Shown here: piece after piece, positions 33,671 to 42,422 of the stretch
Position numbering within the stretch: position 1 is the stretch's first letter
How the letters are laid out: each line of letters begins with the position of its first letter
DNA from: Chryseobacterium sp.
GTDB lineage: Bacteria > Bacteroidota > Bacteroidia > Flavobacteriales > Weeksellaceae
Length of the DNA: 64,000 bases
Direction of reading: 5' to 3'
Assembly: GCF_008014695.1 (NCBI RefSeq)
Contig: NZ_VOXE01000001.1
Coordinates: forward strand, 702,528-766,527
Made by a program: the position numbers and the translations under genes
Notes under the pieces: model-generated
Database searches by the model: none
What the model saw: only the letters and a program-made list of their open reading frames with translations
Told to the model about the DNA's origin: nothing

Positions 33671-33849
33671 CTGCAGATTGAGGCTGCTGGATTTTAGATC
33701 GTACTACAGAGATGCGGGTTGGCGTTGCCCCATGCGTAGGAAACGGTCGCCCATTTACAGTTTGCAGCTGCAGTAAATTTTTTGTATCTTCCACTTGTTT
33801 TCACCTTCTGAACATCGGCAGACAAAAAACTGCCATCTAAATTTTTTAC

Positions 33850-34617
33850 ATGAAAATAGGGCTAATAGGTTTCGGTAAGGCCGGTAAGGCAGTTGCCAAT
33901 GTGATTTTACGAAGCGATCAACATTCGTTAGAGTGGGTATTGCGGAACAGTGCCGCAAATACTTCGACCGCTAAAGATTTTTTAGAGGTTGATAGCCCGG
34001 ACCCCGCTGAAATTGTTTCTTTAGCACATCAAACTGTACGTCAATTATTAAACGAGCGTCCTGTGGATGCCATCATCGACTTTTCCGGCGCAGAAGGTAT
34101 TTATCAATATGGAAAGGAAGCTGCTGTCAGAAAAATAACCATCATTTCAGCGATTTCCCATTACGGGGAAGCGGAAAAGAAATTTTTAGAAGAATTATCC
34201 TTAGAAACCGCAGTGTTCTGGTCCCCCAATATTACATTGGGCGTTAATTATCTTTTATTTGCCGCCTCCCTTCTTAAAAACATTGCACCGGATGTTGATA
34301 TTGAAATAAGTGAAGAGCATTTTAAAGCAAAGGCGGGGGTATCGGGAACGGCAGTAAAGATTGCAGAGTCGTTGGATGTAGAAGCGGACAGCATCAACAG
34401 CGTAAGAGCCGGCGGAATTGTAGGCAGACATGAAGTTATTTTCGGTTTTCCGTATCAAACGGTGAGGCTGGTTCATGAGTCGATCTCACGTGAAGCCTTC
34501 GGAAGCGGAGCATTATTTGTCGCTGAAAACCTCGTCAATAAACCTACAGGATTTTACAATTTTGAAGACCTTTTACGTCCCTATTTTTTCAGTACCTCAA
34601 AAGAGGAATCATCATAA
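33850..34617 (+). CDS. Dihydrodipicolinate reductase-like (DapB family) protein
   Basis: The 255-residue protein has an N-terminal Rossmann fold (MKIGLIGFGKAGKAVANVIL) and the DapB C-terminal pattern: FWSPNITLGVNYLLFAASL, IEISEEHFKAKAGVSGTAVK and VRAGGIVGRHEVIFGFP. In canonical DapB the second motif is E-x-x-x-HH...K-x-x-PSGTA; here the first His is replaced by Glu, and the Lys is shifted. That departure suggests a divergent or repurposed member. Standard DapB would reduce hydroxy-tetrahydrodipicolinate with NAD(P)H for lysine synthesis. It lies upstream of the cyanophycin genes on the same strand, with a 354-base gap. Confidence 0.75.
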   Translation: MKIGLIGFGKAGKAVANVILRSDQHSLEWVLRNSAANTSTAKDFLEVDSPDPAEIVSLAHQTVRQLLNERPVDAIIDFSGAEGIYQYGKEAAVRKITIISAISHYGEAEKKFLEELSLETAVFWSPNITLGVNYLLFAASLLKNIAPDVDIEISEEHFKAKAGVSGTAVKIAESLDVEADSINSVRAGGIVGRHEVIFGFPYQTVRLVHESISREAFGSGALFVAENLVNKPTGFYNFEDLLRPYFFSTSKEESS

Positions 34618-34710
34618 AATAATCCGGTCTTCGCGGTGGCATTTTAATTAAGAAAGTTGGTGTTTAAACAAATTTTCTGAATATTATTATGCTATCCATT
34701 ATAAATTTAA

Positions 34711-34718
34711 TATATTTG
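34711..34718 (+). promoter_or_regulatory. Candidate -7 box upstream of cyanophycinase
   Basis: Exact TAnnTTTG match (TATATTTG); start codon is ~250 bases downstream, past two hairpins. Confidence 0.45.
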
Positions 34719-34746
34719 ATTTTTCTTCATACTAAATGATTTGTTA

Positions 34747-34778
34747 AAATAAGGCTGCTCTTTGGGCGGCCTTATTTG
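34747..34778 (+). terminator. Hairpin in the cyanophycinase leader
   Basis: aataaggctgc, loop tctttg, ggcggccttattt. The long stem has one G-T or mismatch pair and a short T-rich tail; it could be a terminator, attenuator or RNA structure. Confidence 0.45.
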
Positions 34779-34890
34779 TGGGCGTCATGGCCGCCAAGGG
34801 TATACATTAATTTTATTTAACTGCACTAATTGGCATTTTCTTTGTTGGGTCTGAAAAGTCTCCAAGTTCCCTAGAACACGTATTACCATC

Positions 34891-34913
34891 CTGCCTGCCA
34901 GCAGGCTTTTTCT
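34891..34913 (+). terminator. Second hairpin with T-run in the cyanophycinase leader
   Basis: gcctgc, loop ca, gcaggc, then five T. The loop is too small for an ideal hairpin but opening one pair gives four bases. Confidence 0.5.
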
Positions 34914-34971
34914 TGGTCGGTAATATGATGCGTTCATTGTGATCATCCTTAACAGTTTAAAATTAAAAAAT

Positions 34972-35820
34972 ATGAAAGGCAAATTACTGATTATTGGCGG
35001 TGCCGAGGATAAAGGTGAAAAGGATCCGAAAAAGGGTTTTTCAGATGAAATTATTTTACGCAGGTTCATCTGCGAATCACGGTTAAAGGAAAAATCCCGA
35101 ATCGAGATTGTTACCAGCGCGTCCGAGATCCCGGAGAAAATGGGTGAGGTATATGTGAAAGCTTTCGGAAAAATCGGGGCTACGAATACCGGCGTCATGA
35201 TTATCGAATCCCGGGAAGAAGCCGAACTCAAAAAGAACCTGGACCGGCTCCAAAAAGCAGACGCTGTTTTTTTTACGGGAGGCACACAGCTCAGACTCAC
35301 TTCCATCTTTGGAGGAACCGAATTTTATAACTTACTTCTGAAAAAACTGGAAGATCCCCACTTTATCTATGCGGGAACATCGGCCGGTGCAGCAGCGGCT
35401 TCCGAGAGCATGATGAAGGACGGCAGCAGCGACGAAGCGGCAGACAAAGGGGAAGTTAGCACGACCACCGGATTCGGATTGGTGAAGAATATTATTTTCG
35501 ATACGCACTTCATAGCGCGCGGCAGAATCGGGCGGCTTTTCGAAATTGTGGTGAGCAATCCCACCGTTTTGGGCGTTGGCCTGGAAGAAAATACCGCTTT
35601 ACTGATCTACCGGAACAAGATGGAAGCGGTTGGTCCCGGAATGGCCATCCTGCTGGACGGCAGGAGCATTACGGAAAGCAACCTGCTTGACGTTATTAAA
35701 GGCGCCCCCCTTTCGTTTTCGAATATGACGATGCACCTCATGAGCCAGACCGATGTTTTCAACCTGACCACGATGAAACTCAAGATCCTCAATCCCCCTG
35801 AAGAAGAGCAAACTGATTAA
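34972..35820 (+). CDS. cphB: Cyanophycinase
   Basis: The start at 34972 (MKGKLLIIGGAEDKGEKD) matches the family start. The 282-residue serine peptidase (S51) has VFFTGGTQLRLTSIFGG, YAGTSAGAAAASE with the nucleophile Ser in the GTSAGA elbow, and FDTHFIARGRIGRLFEIV. The enzyme hydrolyses cyanophycin (multi-L-arginyl-poly-aspartate) to beta-Asp-Arg dipeptides. No signal peptide, so it acts on intracellular granules. It is followed on the same strand by a GntA-like gene, a DUF1989 gene and cphA. Confidence 0.9.
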   Translation: MKGKLLIIGGAEDKGEKDPKKGFSDEIILRRFICESRLKEKSRIEIVTSASEIPEKMGEVYVKAFGKIGATNTGVMIIESREEAELKKNLDRLQKADAVFFTGGTQLRLTSIFGGTEFYNLLLKKLEDPHFIYAGTSAGAAAASESMMKDGSSDEAADKGEVSTTTGFGLVKNIIFDTHFIARGRIGRLFEIVVSNPTVLGVGLEENTALLIYRNKMEAVGPGMAILLDGRSITESNLLDVIKGAPLSFSNMTMHLMSQTDVFNLTTMKLKILNPPEEEQTD

Positions 35821-36136
35821 ACCATGCCATAGACGGAGTGTAAGGCAGCTCTTGGAAGGACATGGGTAAGTTAAAAATTTAAAATCTCGAACATACCGTT
35901 AACATCAATTATCCAGCATCATCTATATGCTATGTATCAGATCATAAAAATGGCCCTTGATCAATAATATGGCATAATTTCTGTGTACAAGATTCTGCAA
36001 ATTCATGATGGGTGAATTATGATGATGATGCAGGTCTTTTGATTGTAAATCACCAAAACAGATCTTCAATTATTATTTAAAAAAATCCCAACCATTACCG
36101 GTAACGGTAAAAACAATACCTTAAAAAAGAATTATT
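35821..36136. other. Intergenic region between cphB and the GntA-like gene
   Basis: AT-rich and non-coding. The perfect palindrome TTACCGGTAA at 36095-36104 is followed at once by cggtaa and lies 33 bases before the next start, a possible operator. No clear terminator. Confidence 0.4.
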
Positions 36137-36805
36137 ATGAACGCAGTTACTGAAGCGGAAATCACTCTGGCATCTGTTAAAAAAAGCTACGAGGATTTTA
36201 TTCTCAAAGAAGATCATCCGTGTATTATGGCCAAAACTTTATTCAAGATGGAGCTGTACAATCTTAACGTATACCGGGATATCGATGAGACCGAAAGTCT
36301 GGCTCAGCTCGTTGAGGACGTTAAGCGGTATGTCGCACAATATGATTTTGAAGGAAATACTTTTGAATCCTTTCTGGCCGTATTCCCGAATAATCACTAC
36401 CGCGATGAGGAAAGCTTTGAAACCGCCCTGTGGAAGGCACTTCAAACGATCCATGATCTTGATGAATCCGCGTGGGACCCTACTGTGAGTGACGATCCGG
36501 AAGATCCGCAATTCAGCTTCAGTGTTGGCGGGAAAGCATTTTATATCGTAGGTTTACATCCTGAAAGTTCCAGAATGGCGCGCCGGGCACCTTTTACAAC
36601 CCTTGTATTCAACCTGCACCATCAGTTTGAAAAGCTGCGTGAAATGGGTACCTACCACGCCGTAAGAAATACGATCCGGAAAAATGACCAGGAACTTCAG
36701 GGCAGCATCAATCCTGTACTGCGGGACCACGGAACTGATACCGAAACCAAACAGTACAGCGGCCGTCAGGTAGAAGAAGGCTGGAAATGTCCGTTCCACA
36801 AATAA
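36137..36805 (+). CDS. YqcI/YcgG family haem-dependent N-hydroxylase, GntA-like
   Basis: The 222-residue protein carries the hallmarks of the YqcI/YcgG family: FLAVFPNNHYRDEESFETAL, LQTIHDLDESAWDPTVSDDP, FSFSVGGKAFYIVGLHPESS, RMARRAPFTTLVFNLHHQFE, LQGSINPVLRDHGTDTETKQ and a Cys near the end (WKCPFHK). GntA of this family is a haem enzyme that N-hydroxylates a guanidine in guanitoxin synthesis. Here there is no guanitoxin pathway; the gene sits between cyanophycinase and cyanophycin synthetase with a DUF1989 partner, so a guanidine substrate such as arginine is a reasonable guess. The reaction here is inference. Confidence 0.8.
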   Translation: MNAVTEAEITLASVKKSYEDFILKEDHPCIMAKTLFKMELYNLNVYRDIDETESLAQLVEDVKRYVAQYDFEGNTFESFLAVFPNNHYRDEESFETALWKALQTIHDLDESAWDPTVSDDPEDPQFSFSVGGKAFYIVGLHPESSRMARRAPFTTLVFNLHHQFEKLREMGTYHAVRNTIRKNDQELQGSINPVLRDHGTDTETKQYSGRQVEEGWKCPFHK

Positions 36806-36827
36806 AAAAACAAACCAAACTCAAATT

Positions 36828-37445
36828 ATGACCGAAACCATTACCATTGAAAAACAGAGCGGCAAAGCCTTTTATCTGAAAAAAGGCGATTTATTAACCG
36901 TAACCGATCCGCTTGGCATGCAGGTGAGCGATATGGTCCTTTTTAATGCTGCCGACTTTGGAGAAAAAATATCTTCCGGAAAATCACTGGATTTTGAAGA
37001 ATCTATCCTGTTATCTGCGGGAAACTTTTTGTGGAGCAACCGTTCGCACAAAATGATGGAGATCGTGGAAGACACCAACGGCAGAAACGATTTCCTTCTC
37101 GCCCCCTGCAGCAAAGAAACGTTTGAGATCATGTACAGCCATACCGGTTACCATCCCAGCTGCCTGGATAATCTGTCTAAGAATCTTGCTCCGATGGGCA
37201 TCAAAGAAGATGATATCCCTACCGCCTTTAATATTTTCATGAATGTGCAGTTTGATGCACAGGGCAAAATCTCTGTACTGCCCCCTACGTCGGTGGCCGG
37301 AGATTACGTCCGCTTCAGGGCAGAGATGGACCTTTTGGTATGCCTGACGGCGTGTTCGGCGGAAGACAGCAATGGCGGAACCTTCAAACCCATCCAGTAT
37401 CAGATCACTCCTGCAGCGGTAAGCGGAACTGATGACTTAAGCTGA
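36828..37445 (+). CDS. DUF1989 (urea carboxylase-associated) family protein
   Basis: The 205-residue protein has the DUF1989 layout: ITIEKQSGKAFYLKKGDLLT, GMQVSDMVLFNAADFGEK, LAPCSKETFEIMYSHTGYHP, NIFMNVQFDAQGKISVLPPT and LLVCLTACSAEDSNGGTFKP. Members occur next to urea amidolyase and in other nitrogen-compound clusters, but their chemistry is not settled; the conserved Cys residues and His suggest metal binding. It starts 22 bases after the GntA-like gene, so the pair is probably co-transcribed and functionally linked. Confidence 0.8.
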   Translation: MTETITIEKQSGKAFYLKKGDLLTVTDPLGMQVSDMVLFNAADFGEKISSGKSLDFEESILLSAGNFLWSNRSHKMMEIVEDTNGRNDFLLAPCSKETFEIMYSHTGYHPSCLDNLSKNLAPMGIKEDDIPTAFNIFMNVQFDAQGKISVLPPTSVAGDYVRFRAEMDLLVCLTACSAEDSNGGTFKPIQYQITPAAVSGTDDLS

Positions 37446-37515
37446 TATCAGTCACTTAAACTCAAAGCCGGCTTTCCAAACCCTTCTTAAAAAAACTTAT
37501 ACCACTTACTTTTAT

Positions 37516-40077
37516 ATGATTTTCGACGATATCAGAATTATGCGGGGCCCCAATATGTGGTCCGGCAAACACCAGGTTCTGGCTGTTAAATATGAACCCT
37601 CGCTGTATCCAGAAACTGGAAACGCTCAGTACTACGGCGTAACGGAATATTTCCGGATCCACCACGGAATCGAACATTCGGATACGGACGTGAGCAGATC
37701 GCTGTTCCGCTATACCATCCGTCTGGCGGCGCTTCTTCAGGACCGTAATTTTCATCATGAGATCATCGACCTCCCCGGAGACCGTTCGTACGGCATTGTG
37801 GAATACGGGACCGAGGAAGGCGGAACCGCAGCGCTGCAAACGGCAGGGCAAATCATCAGTGCACTCATTACAGGGGTTGAACCGGCCTCTTTTTTAAATG
37901 CCTGCGCTTACATCGCCAGCCTTAACCGCAAATTCGGAGAAGGGCCGAGTACCTCCATTATCACTCAGGCTGCCCGGAGGCGCAATATTCCCGTATCCAA
38001 AGGGCCGGCGGGATATCTTATCCTGGGCCAGGGGAAACATCAGCAGCGCATCAGCGCGGCCATGTCGCCAGATACCTCCTCCATTGCCGTTAATATCGCG
38101 TGCAATAAAGCCGCTACGAAAGAATTTCTGGAAAGCCAGTACCTGCCGGTGCCTCCCGGTGCTCACACCGACCAGGTCTCGGACCTGGAATCGATTGCTG
38201 AAAACTTAGGTTTTCCTCTGGTCACAAAACCGCTTACAGGCAACCAGGGCCGGAATGTGACGTGCAGCATCTCCAGTATAGAAGAACTGACCGAGGGTTT
38301 CCTCTATGCACAGGAAATTTCGGAAAAAGTGATCATCGAAAGGGAAATCGCCGGCGCCGATTACCGGTTGATTATTGTAGGCCAGCAAATGATCGCTGCC
38401 TCCAAACGTTCACCAGCCTCTGTTACAGGGGACGGTTCGTCCTCGGTTGCGGAACTTGTGCATCAGGAAAATGAAAATGAGCTCAGAGGAGAAGGGCATG
38501 AAAACAGGCTGACCAAGATTCATCTGGATGCCGCTACCGATGCGGTTCTGGAAAAACAGGGCCTGTCCAGAATTTCCGTACCGGCTGAGGGACAGCGTGT
38601 TGTTTTGAGACAGACGGCCAATTTAAGTACAGGAGGTACCGCAGAAGATGTTACTGATCTGGTGCATCCTTACAATAAAATGCTTGCGGAAAAAGCGGCG
38701 CAGATCATCGGCCTGGATATTTGTGGGATTGACATCATCGCTCCTGATATTTCCGTTCCACTGTCAGAAAACGAAGGGGCCATCATCGAAGTCAATGCGG
38801 CGCCCGGATTGCGCATGCACCAATATCCCTTGACCGGAACGCCGAGAGAAACAGGTGACCCAATTGTTGATCTGATGTTTAAGAAGGATCAGAACGGACG
38901 CATCCCTATTGTCGCCATTACGGGAACCAACGGCAAGACCACCACCACGCGCTTAATGGCTCATGTGGCGGATTCAGCAGGCAGGACGATAGGATTCAGC
39001 TCGACGGACGGCATCTACATCGGCGGCCATAAAATTTACGGCGGCGACTGTTCGGGACCGCAAAGCGCACGCACCATTTTACAGAATCCTACCATCGATT
39101 TTGCTGTTCTGGAAAGTGCAAGAGGCGGAATAATCCGATCCGGACTGGGCTTTGACCAGTGTGATATCGCCATCGTGACCAATGTGGCGGCAGATCATTT
39201 GGGATTAAAGGATATTCATACAGTAGAAGACCTGGCATTTGTAAAATCGGTGGTTCCGCGCGCGGTGCATCAGGATGGATGGGCTATTTTAAATGCAGGA
39301 GACGAACTTGCCTATGCCATGAAGAACCAGCTAAAGTGCAATGTTGCCGTATTTTCTTCGGATGACCGGCATGAAAATTTCGTGAAGCATATGGAAGTCG
39401 GCGGCACGGCCGTTTACACCGATCCGGAGCAGGACATTTACATCAGCCACCGCCAGGAAAAGATCTACATCTGCAATGCCGCAGAAGTTCCGATCACGCG
39501 GAAGGGCAAAGCAGGGTTTATGATTGAAAACCTCCTTCCTGTTGTTCTGGCTTCGTATCTGTCAGGTTTTCCACTTGAAGGTACGGTAGCGGCACTGAAG
39601 AATTTTATTCCGTCCGGGGATACCACTCCCGGGCGAATCAACGAACTGGAAATCAACGGAGTGAACGTTATTGTGGACTATGCCCATAATCCGCACGGCT
39701 TAAAAGCACTGGCGGGCTACCTGAAAAAAATTGAGGGATATAAGCTGGGAATCATCACCGGAACGGGCGACCGGCGCGAGGAAGATATCATCGAATTCGG
39801 AAGAATTGCGGCCTCGATGTACGATGAAATCATCATCCGGTTTGACCGTGACCTCCGCGGAAGAACGGAAGACTCCATTGTGGAACTTTTAACGCGCGGC
39901 ATCCATGAGGTCGATCCAGAAAAGGAATATAACATTATACCCGATACCCAGACTGCGATTCACCATGCGGTAGAACACGCGCCGAAAGGCAGCTATGTAG
40001 TGGTGTGTGCCGACAACGCTACGTATACTTTGGGATTGACGAGGGCTGTAGCCGAACAGTTTCAGAATCCGGCTTAG
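37516..40077 (+). CDS. cphA: Cyanophycin synthetase
   Basis: The 853-residue enzyme has the CphA1 layout. An N-terminal domain (RIMRGPNMWSGKHQVLAVKY) is followed by an ATP-grasp domain that adds Asp (LGFPLVTKPLTGNQGRNVTC, ICGIDIIAPDISVPLSENEG, AIIEVNAAPGLRMHQYP) and a Mur-ligase-like domain that adds Arg (IVAITGTNGKTTTTRLMAHV Walker A, VDYAHNPHGLKALAGYL). It builds an aspartate backbone with arginine side chains using ATP, storing nitrogen in cytoplasmic granules. It follows the DUF1989 gene by 70 bases. Length is slightly below the usual ~875 residues and the core motifs are intact. Confidence 0.95.
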   Translation: MIFDDIRIMRGPNMWSGKHQVLAVKYEPSLYPETGNAQYYGVTEYFRIHHGIEHSDTDVSRSLFRYTIRLAALLQDRNFHHEIIDLPGDRSYGIVEYGTEEGGTAALQTAGQIISALITGVEPASFLNACAYIASLNRKFGEGPSTSIITQAARRRNIPVSKGPAGYLILGQGKHQQRISAAMSPDTSSIAVNIACNKAATKEFLESQYLPVPPGAHTDQVSDLESIAENLGFPLVTKPLTGNQGRNVTCSISSIEELTEGFLYAQEISEKVIIEREIAGADYRLIIVGQQMIAASKRSPASVTGDGSSSVAELVHQENENELRGEGHENRLTKIHLDAATDAVLEKQGLSRISVPAEGQRVVLRQTANLSTGGTAEDVTDLVHPYNKMLAEKAAQIIGLDICGIDIIAPDISVPLSENEGAIIEVNAAPGLRMHQYPLTGTPRETGDPIVDLMFKKDQNGRIPIVAITGTNGKTTTTRLMAHVADSAGRTIGFSSTDGIYIGGHKIYGGDCSGPQSARTILQNPTIDFAVLESARGGIIRSGLGFDQCDIAIVTNVAADHLGLKDIHTVEDLAFVKSVVPRAVHQDGWAILNAGDELAYAMKNQLKCNVAVFSSDDRHENFVKHMEVGGTAVYTDPEQDIYISHRQEKIYICNAAEVPITRKGKAGFMIENLLPVVLASYLSGFPLEGTVAALKNFIPSGDTTPGRINELEINGVNVIVDYAHNPHGLKALAGYLKKIEGYKLGIITGTGDRREEDIIEFGRIAASMYDEIIIRFDRDLRGRTEDSIVELLTRGIHEVDPEKEYNIIPDTQTAIHHAVEHAPKGSYVVVCADNATYTLGLTRAVAEQFQNPA

Positions 40078-40234
40078 TGTTGGGTGAACGATTTCGATTT
40101 TGGATGATGAATTAAAACGCGGAGATAAAGGCGGAGTGTGACTAGAAAGAGCACACTGCCGCTGTGGTCAGTGCAGGTTTGGTTTTGCTGGGTTTTCCTA
40201 TTGCCTGCTGCGGTGGAGATCTGAGCTGGCGGTT

Positions 40235-41137
40235 TTATCTGGGCAAAAAATCGTAAAATATTTTCCTCATGACGGAAGTTCCGCCTGTGGATTCGGTGCT
40301 GAAATATGAAAGCCCGTTCGGCCCTTCGGTCTGCAGCAGCAGACTGCGACCGGGCTGCAAAGGGCGCGGATACAGATACCAGTTCGTACCAGCATCGAAT
40401 GAAATATACACAGAGCCGTAGACTCCCGGGCTGATCAGGTAAATCCGGCCGCCCTGTTCCAGAATATAACATCCATCTCCCGAAACCTCATCTTTTATCT
40501 CCTGTTTTAATTCCAGACTTCCGGCGCCGTTTCTGAAGATCATTTTGCGGCCGTTGATCAGCCTAAAATTTACGAATTCCCTGACGGTGTCAGCAGTTTG
40601 CCCCATTGCCGGGACAGGACGCCGGTATATTTTTTCCTCGACTTTAAATTTCCACTCCCCTTTACTCCTGACCAGTAAGGGCTGGAAATAACGGGTGGTA
40701 TTTACCGTATAATGATCATCATAGGTCCAGCTGCCGAGAGACACCGTGTCGTTCTTTGCAGAGAAATAATAATTGTTGTAATTGCTGTTATAATACAGGT
40801 CATCGGGAGTCTTTAACGAATCGGTCACCTTTCCGTTCCGCAGCAGATAATACGTTCCCTGTATGATTTGAGTCGCTTTTTTCTCCTGCTTTAATTCGTT
40901 TCTTGCATATCCGAGTGAGTAGTTCCGGTCCAAGAATTCGAATTCGGAAAACCCATATCCAGCAAACATTTTCCCGGTCTTTGCGGTCCTTTTCCAGGTC
41001 TTTCCTTCATCCCGGGACCGGTACATCTGTATCTGGGAGCGGAAAGTATTCTGGCAGTCGGAAAGCTGGATATTGAAATGTTTTTTACTGATACCTGAAG
41101 ATACAGCATTCCATTGAACCTGTCGCTGTACAATTTA
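40235..41137 (-). pseudogene. BNR/sialidase-like repeat protein fragment, 5'-truncated and probably frameshifted
   Basis: The frame open from 41137 to 40235 contains QMYRSRDEGKTWKRTAKTG, an Asp-box (SxDxGxTW), and a later VYISFDAGTNWYLYPRP, a second Asp-box-like turn. The only ATG is at 41026, inside a conserved stretch. Upstream, in the next frame, KLYSDRFNGMLYLQVSVKN also looks like coding beta-propeller sequence, and the frames meet at an A-run near 41081. No signal peptide or N-terminal half is found before the C-S lyase gene. This looks like the tail of a larger secreted propeller protein. If the ATG at 41026 is real it would give a 263-residue protein. Confidence 0.45.
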
Positions 41138-41232
41138 AAGCCGCGGATTTTTCTGCGGAAAAAACTGTTCTACCATACTAGCCGCCCTGTTCAGGACATC
41201 AAAAATATCCAAAGGACTACAGCAATCTAAAG

Positions 41233-42417
41233 TCAGGAGCCGGCGGCCACTTTTCGGTTCCTGTAATTCCTCAAACGACTTAATCCCCAGGAAAGCAGTT
41301 CCCGCGGGCAGGCGATATTGATCCTGATAAAACCTTCGCCTGACTCTCCGTACATGGTTCCGGGATTGAGCCACAGTTTTTCTTCGTCGAGCAATATTTT
41401 TGTCAGTCCGGCTGAATCTTCATTTAAAGCGCTGCAGTCGAGCCAAACCAGATACGTCGCCTGCAGCGGAATGACCAGGACTTCAGGCAGATATTCAGTG
41501 CAAAACTGCTGCAGATACTCAAAGTTTCCGGCCAGATAATCCTTCAGCTCTTCCAGCCACGCTCTTCCATTGGTATAGGCGGCGATCAGCGCTTCGGCAG
41601 CAAGAGGATTCGGATAAGCCGTTTCCTGCATCTCCAGCGTTTTGCGTATCCGCTCCAGCACCTGAAGATCGGGACTGATGCTGTAGGCGATGGGTAAGGA
41701 CGCCAGGTTAAATGTTTTGCACGGGGAACCGCAAGTGATGTGCCTTAGGGCATAACCTTCAGCCGCCCCTACAAACGGATGATGCTGATGCCCTTTCAGC
41801 ACCAGATCCGCGTGAATTTCGTCTGAAACGACCATTACTTCATGTCTTGAACATATTTCGGCTATTTTTTCCAGCTCCTTCTTTTGCCAGGCCTTCCCTA
41901 CGGGATTGTGGGGATTGCAGAGCAACAGCAGTTTGGTGCCGGGATCTGCGGCTTTGGTTTCCAAATCCTCAAAATCTATTTTGTAGTCGCCGTTTTCAAA
42001 GATCAGGTTGTTTTTAACCAGGTGCATGCCGCAATTTTCAATGACCGTGAAAAAATGGTTGTAGACAGGAGGCTGGATGATCATGCTTTCCCCAGGCTTC
42101 AGAAAAGTCCTCACAATGGCAGACAGGGTTGGGATCATTCCGGGCCCGGCCAGGATCCATTCTCTTCTGACGGTAAAGTGATGGACATCCCGCCACCAAC
42201 CGATTATGGACTCATAGAAATTTTCCGGAATACTTCCGTATCCGAACAGGCCCCCGGAAACCTTATTGATCAGTGCTTCTGTAATTTCTGGTGCAGTGCG
42301 GAAATCCATATCCGCGACCCACATCGGCAGCACCTCCGGATCTTGGGCAAGATCCCATTTCACGGAATCGGTGCCTCTCCGATCAATTATCTCATCGAAA
42401 TCATATTTTTCAGCCAT
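41233..42417 (-). CDS. PLP-dependent C-S lyase, MalY/PatB family (candidate EgtE or ergothioneine-breakdown enzyme)
   Basis: The 394-residue fold-type I enzyme has the MalY/PatB pattern: FDEIIDRRGTDSVKWDLAQD, VLPMWVADMDFRTAPEITEA, LLLLCNPHNPVGKAWQKKEL, VVSDEIHADLVLKGHQHHPF, CGSPCKTFNLASLPIAY with the PLP Lys, and FIRINIACPRELL. These enzymes cleave C-S bonds of cystathionine-type substrates. The gene is the last of a tight run after egtD, egtB and an EgtUV-like transporter (5-base gap), so it may cleave the hercynyl-cysteine sulfoxide (EgtE reaction). A general cystathionine lyase is the alternative. Confidence 0.85.
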   Translation of the reverse strand: MAEKYDFDEIIDRRGTDSVKWDLAQDPEVLPMWVADMDFRTAPEITEALINKVSGGLFGYGSIPENFYESIIGWWRDVHHFTVRREWILAGPGMIPTLSAIVRTFLKPGESMIIQPPVYNHFFTVIENCGMHLVKNNLIFENGDYKIDFEDLETKAADPGTKLLLLCNPHNPVGKAWQKKELEKIAEICSRHEVMVVSDEIHADLVLKGHQHHPFVGAAEGYALRHITCGSPCKTFNLASLPIAYSISPDLQVLERIRKTLEMQETAYPNPLAAEALIAAYTNGRAWLEELKDYLAGNFEYLQQFCTEYLPEVLVIPLQATYLVWLDCSALNEDSAGLTKILLDEEKLWLNPGTMYGESGEGFIRINIACPRELLSWGLSRLRNYRNRKVAAGS

Positions 42418-42422
42418 TGTAT

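Larger units (their letters stand above)
34618..34971. other. Intergenic leader before cyanophycinase with two hairpins
   Basis: A -7 box TATATTTG lies at 34711-34718. A hairpin (aataaggctgc/ggcggccttatt, with mismatches) spans 34747-34778, and a terminator-like stem lies at 34891-34913. No open frame of note. The region may encode a leader or small RNA. Confidence 0.5.

Noticed and set aside
36137..37445. Guanitoxin pathway
   Set aside because: Only the GntA-like gene is present; other guanitoxin genes are not in the window.
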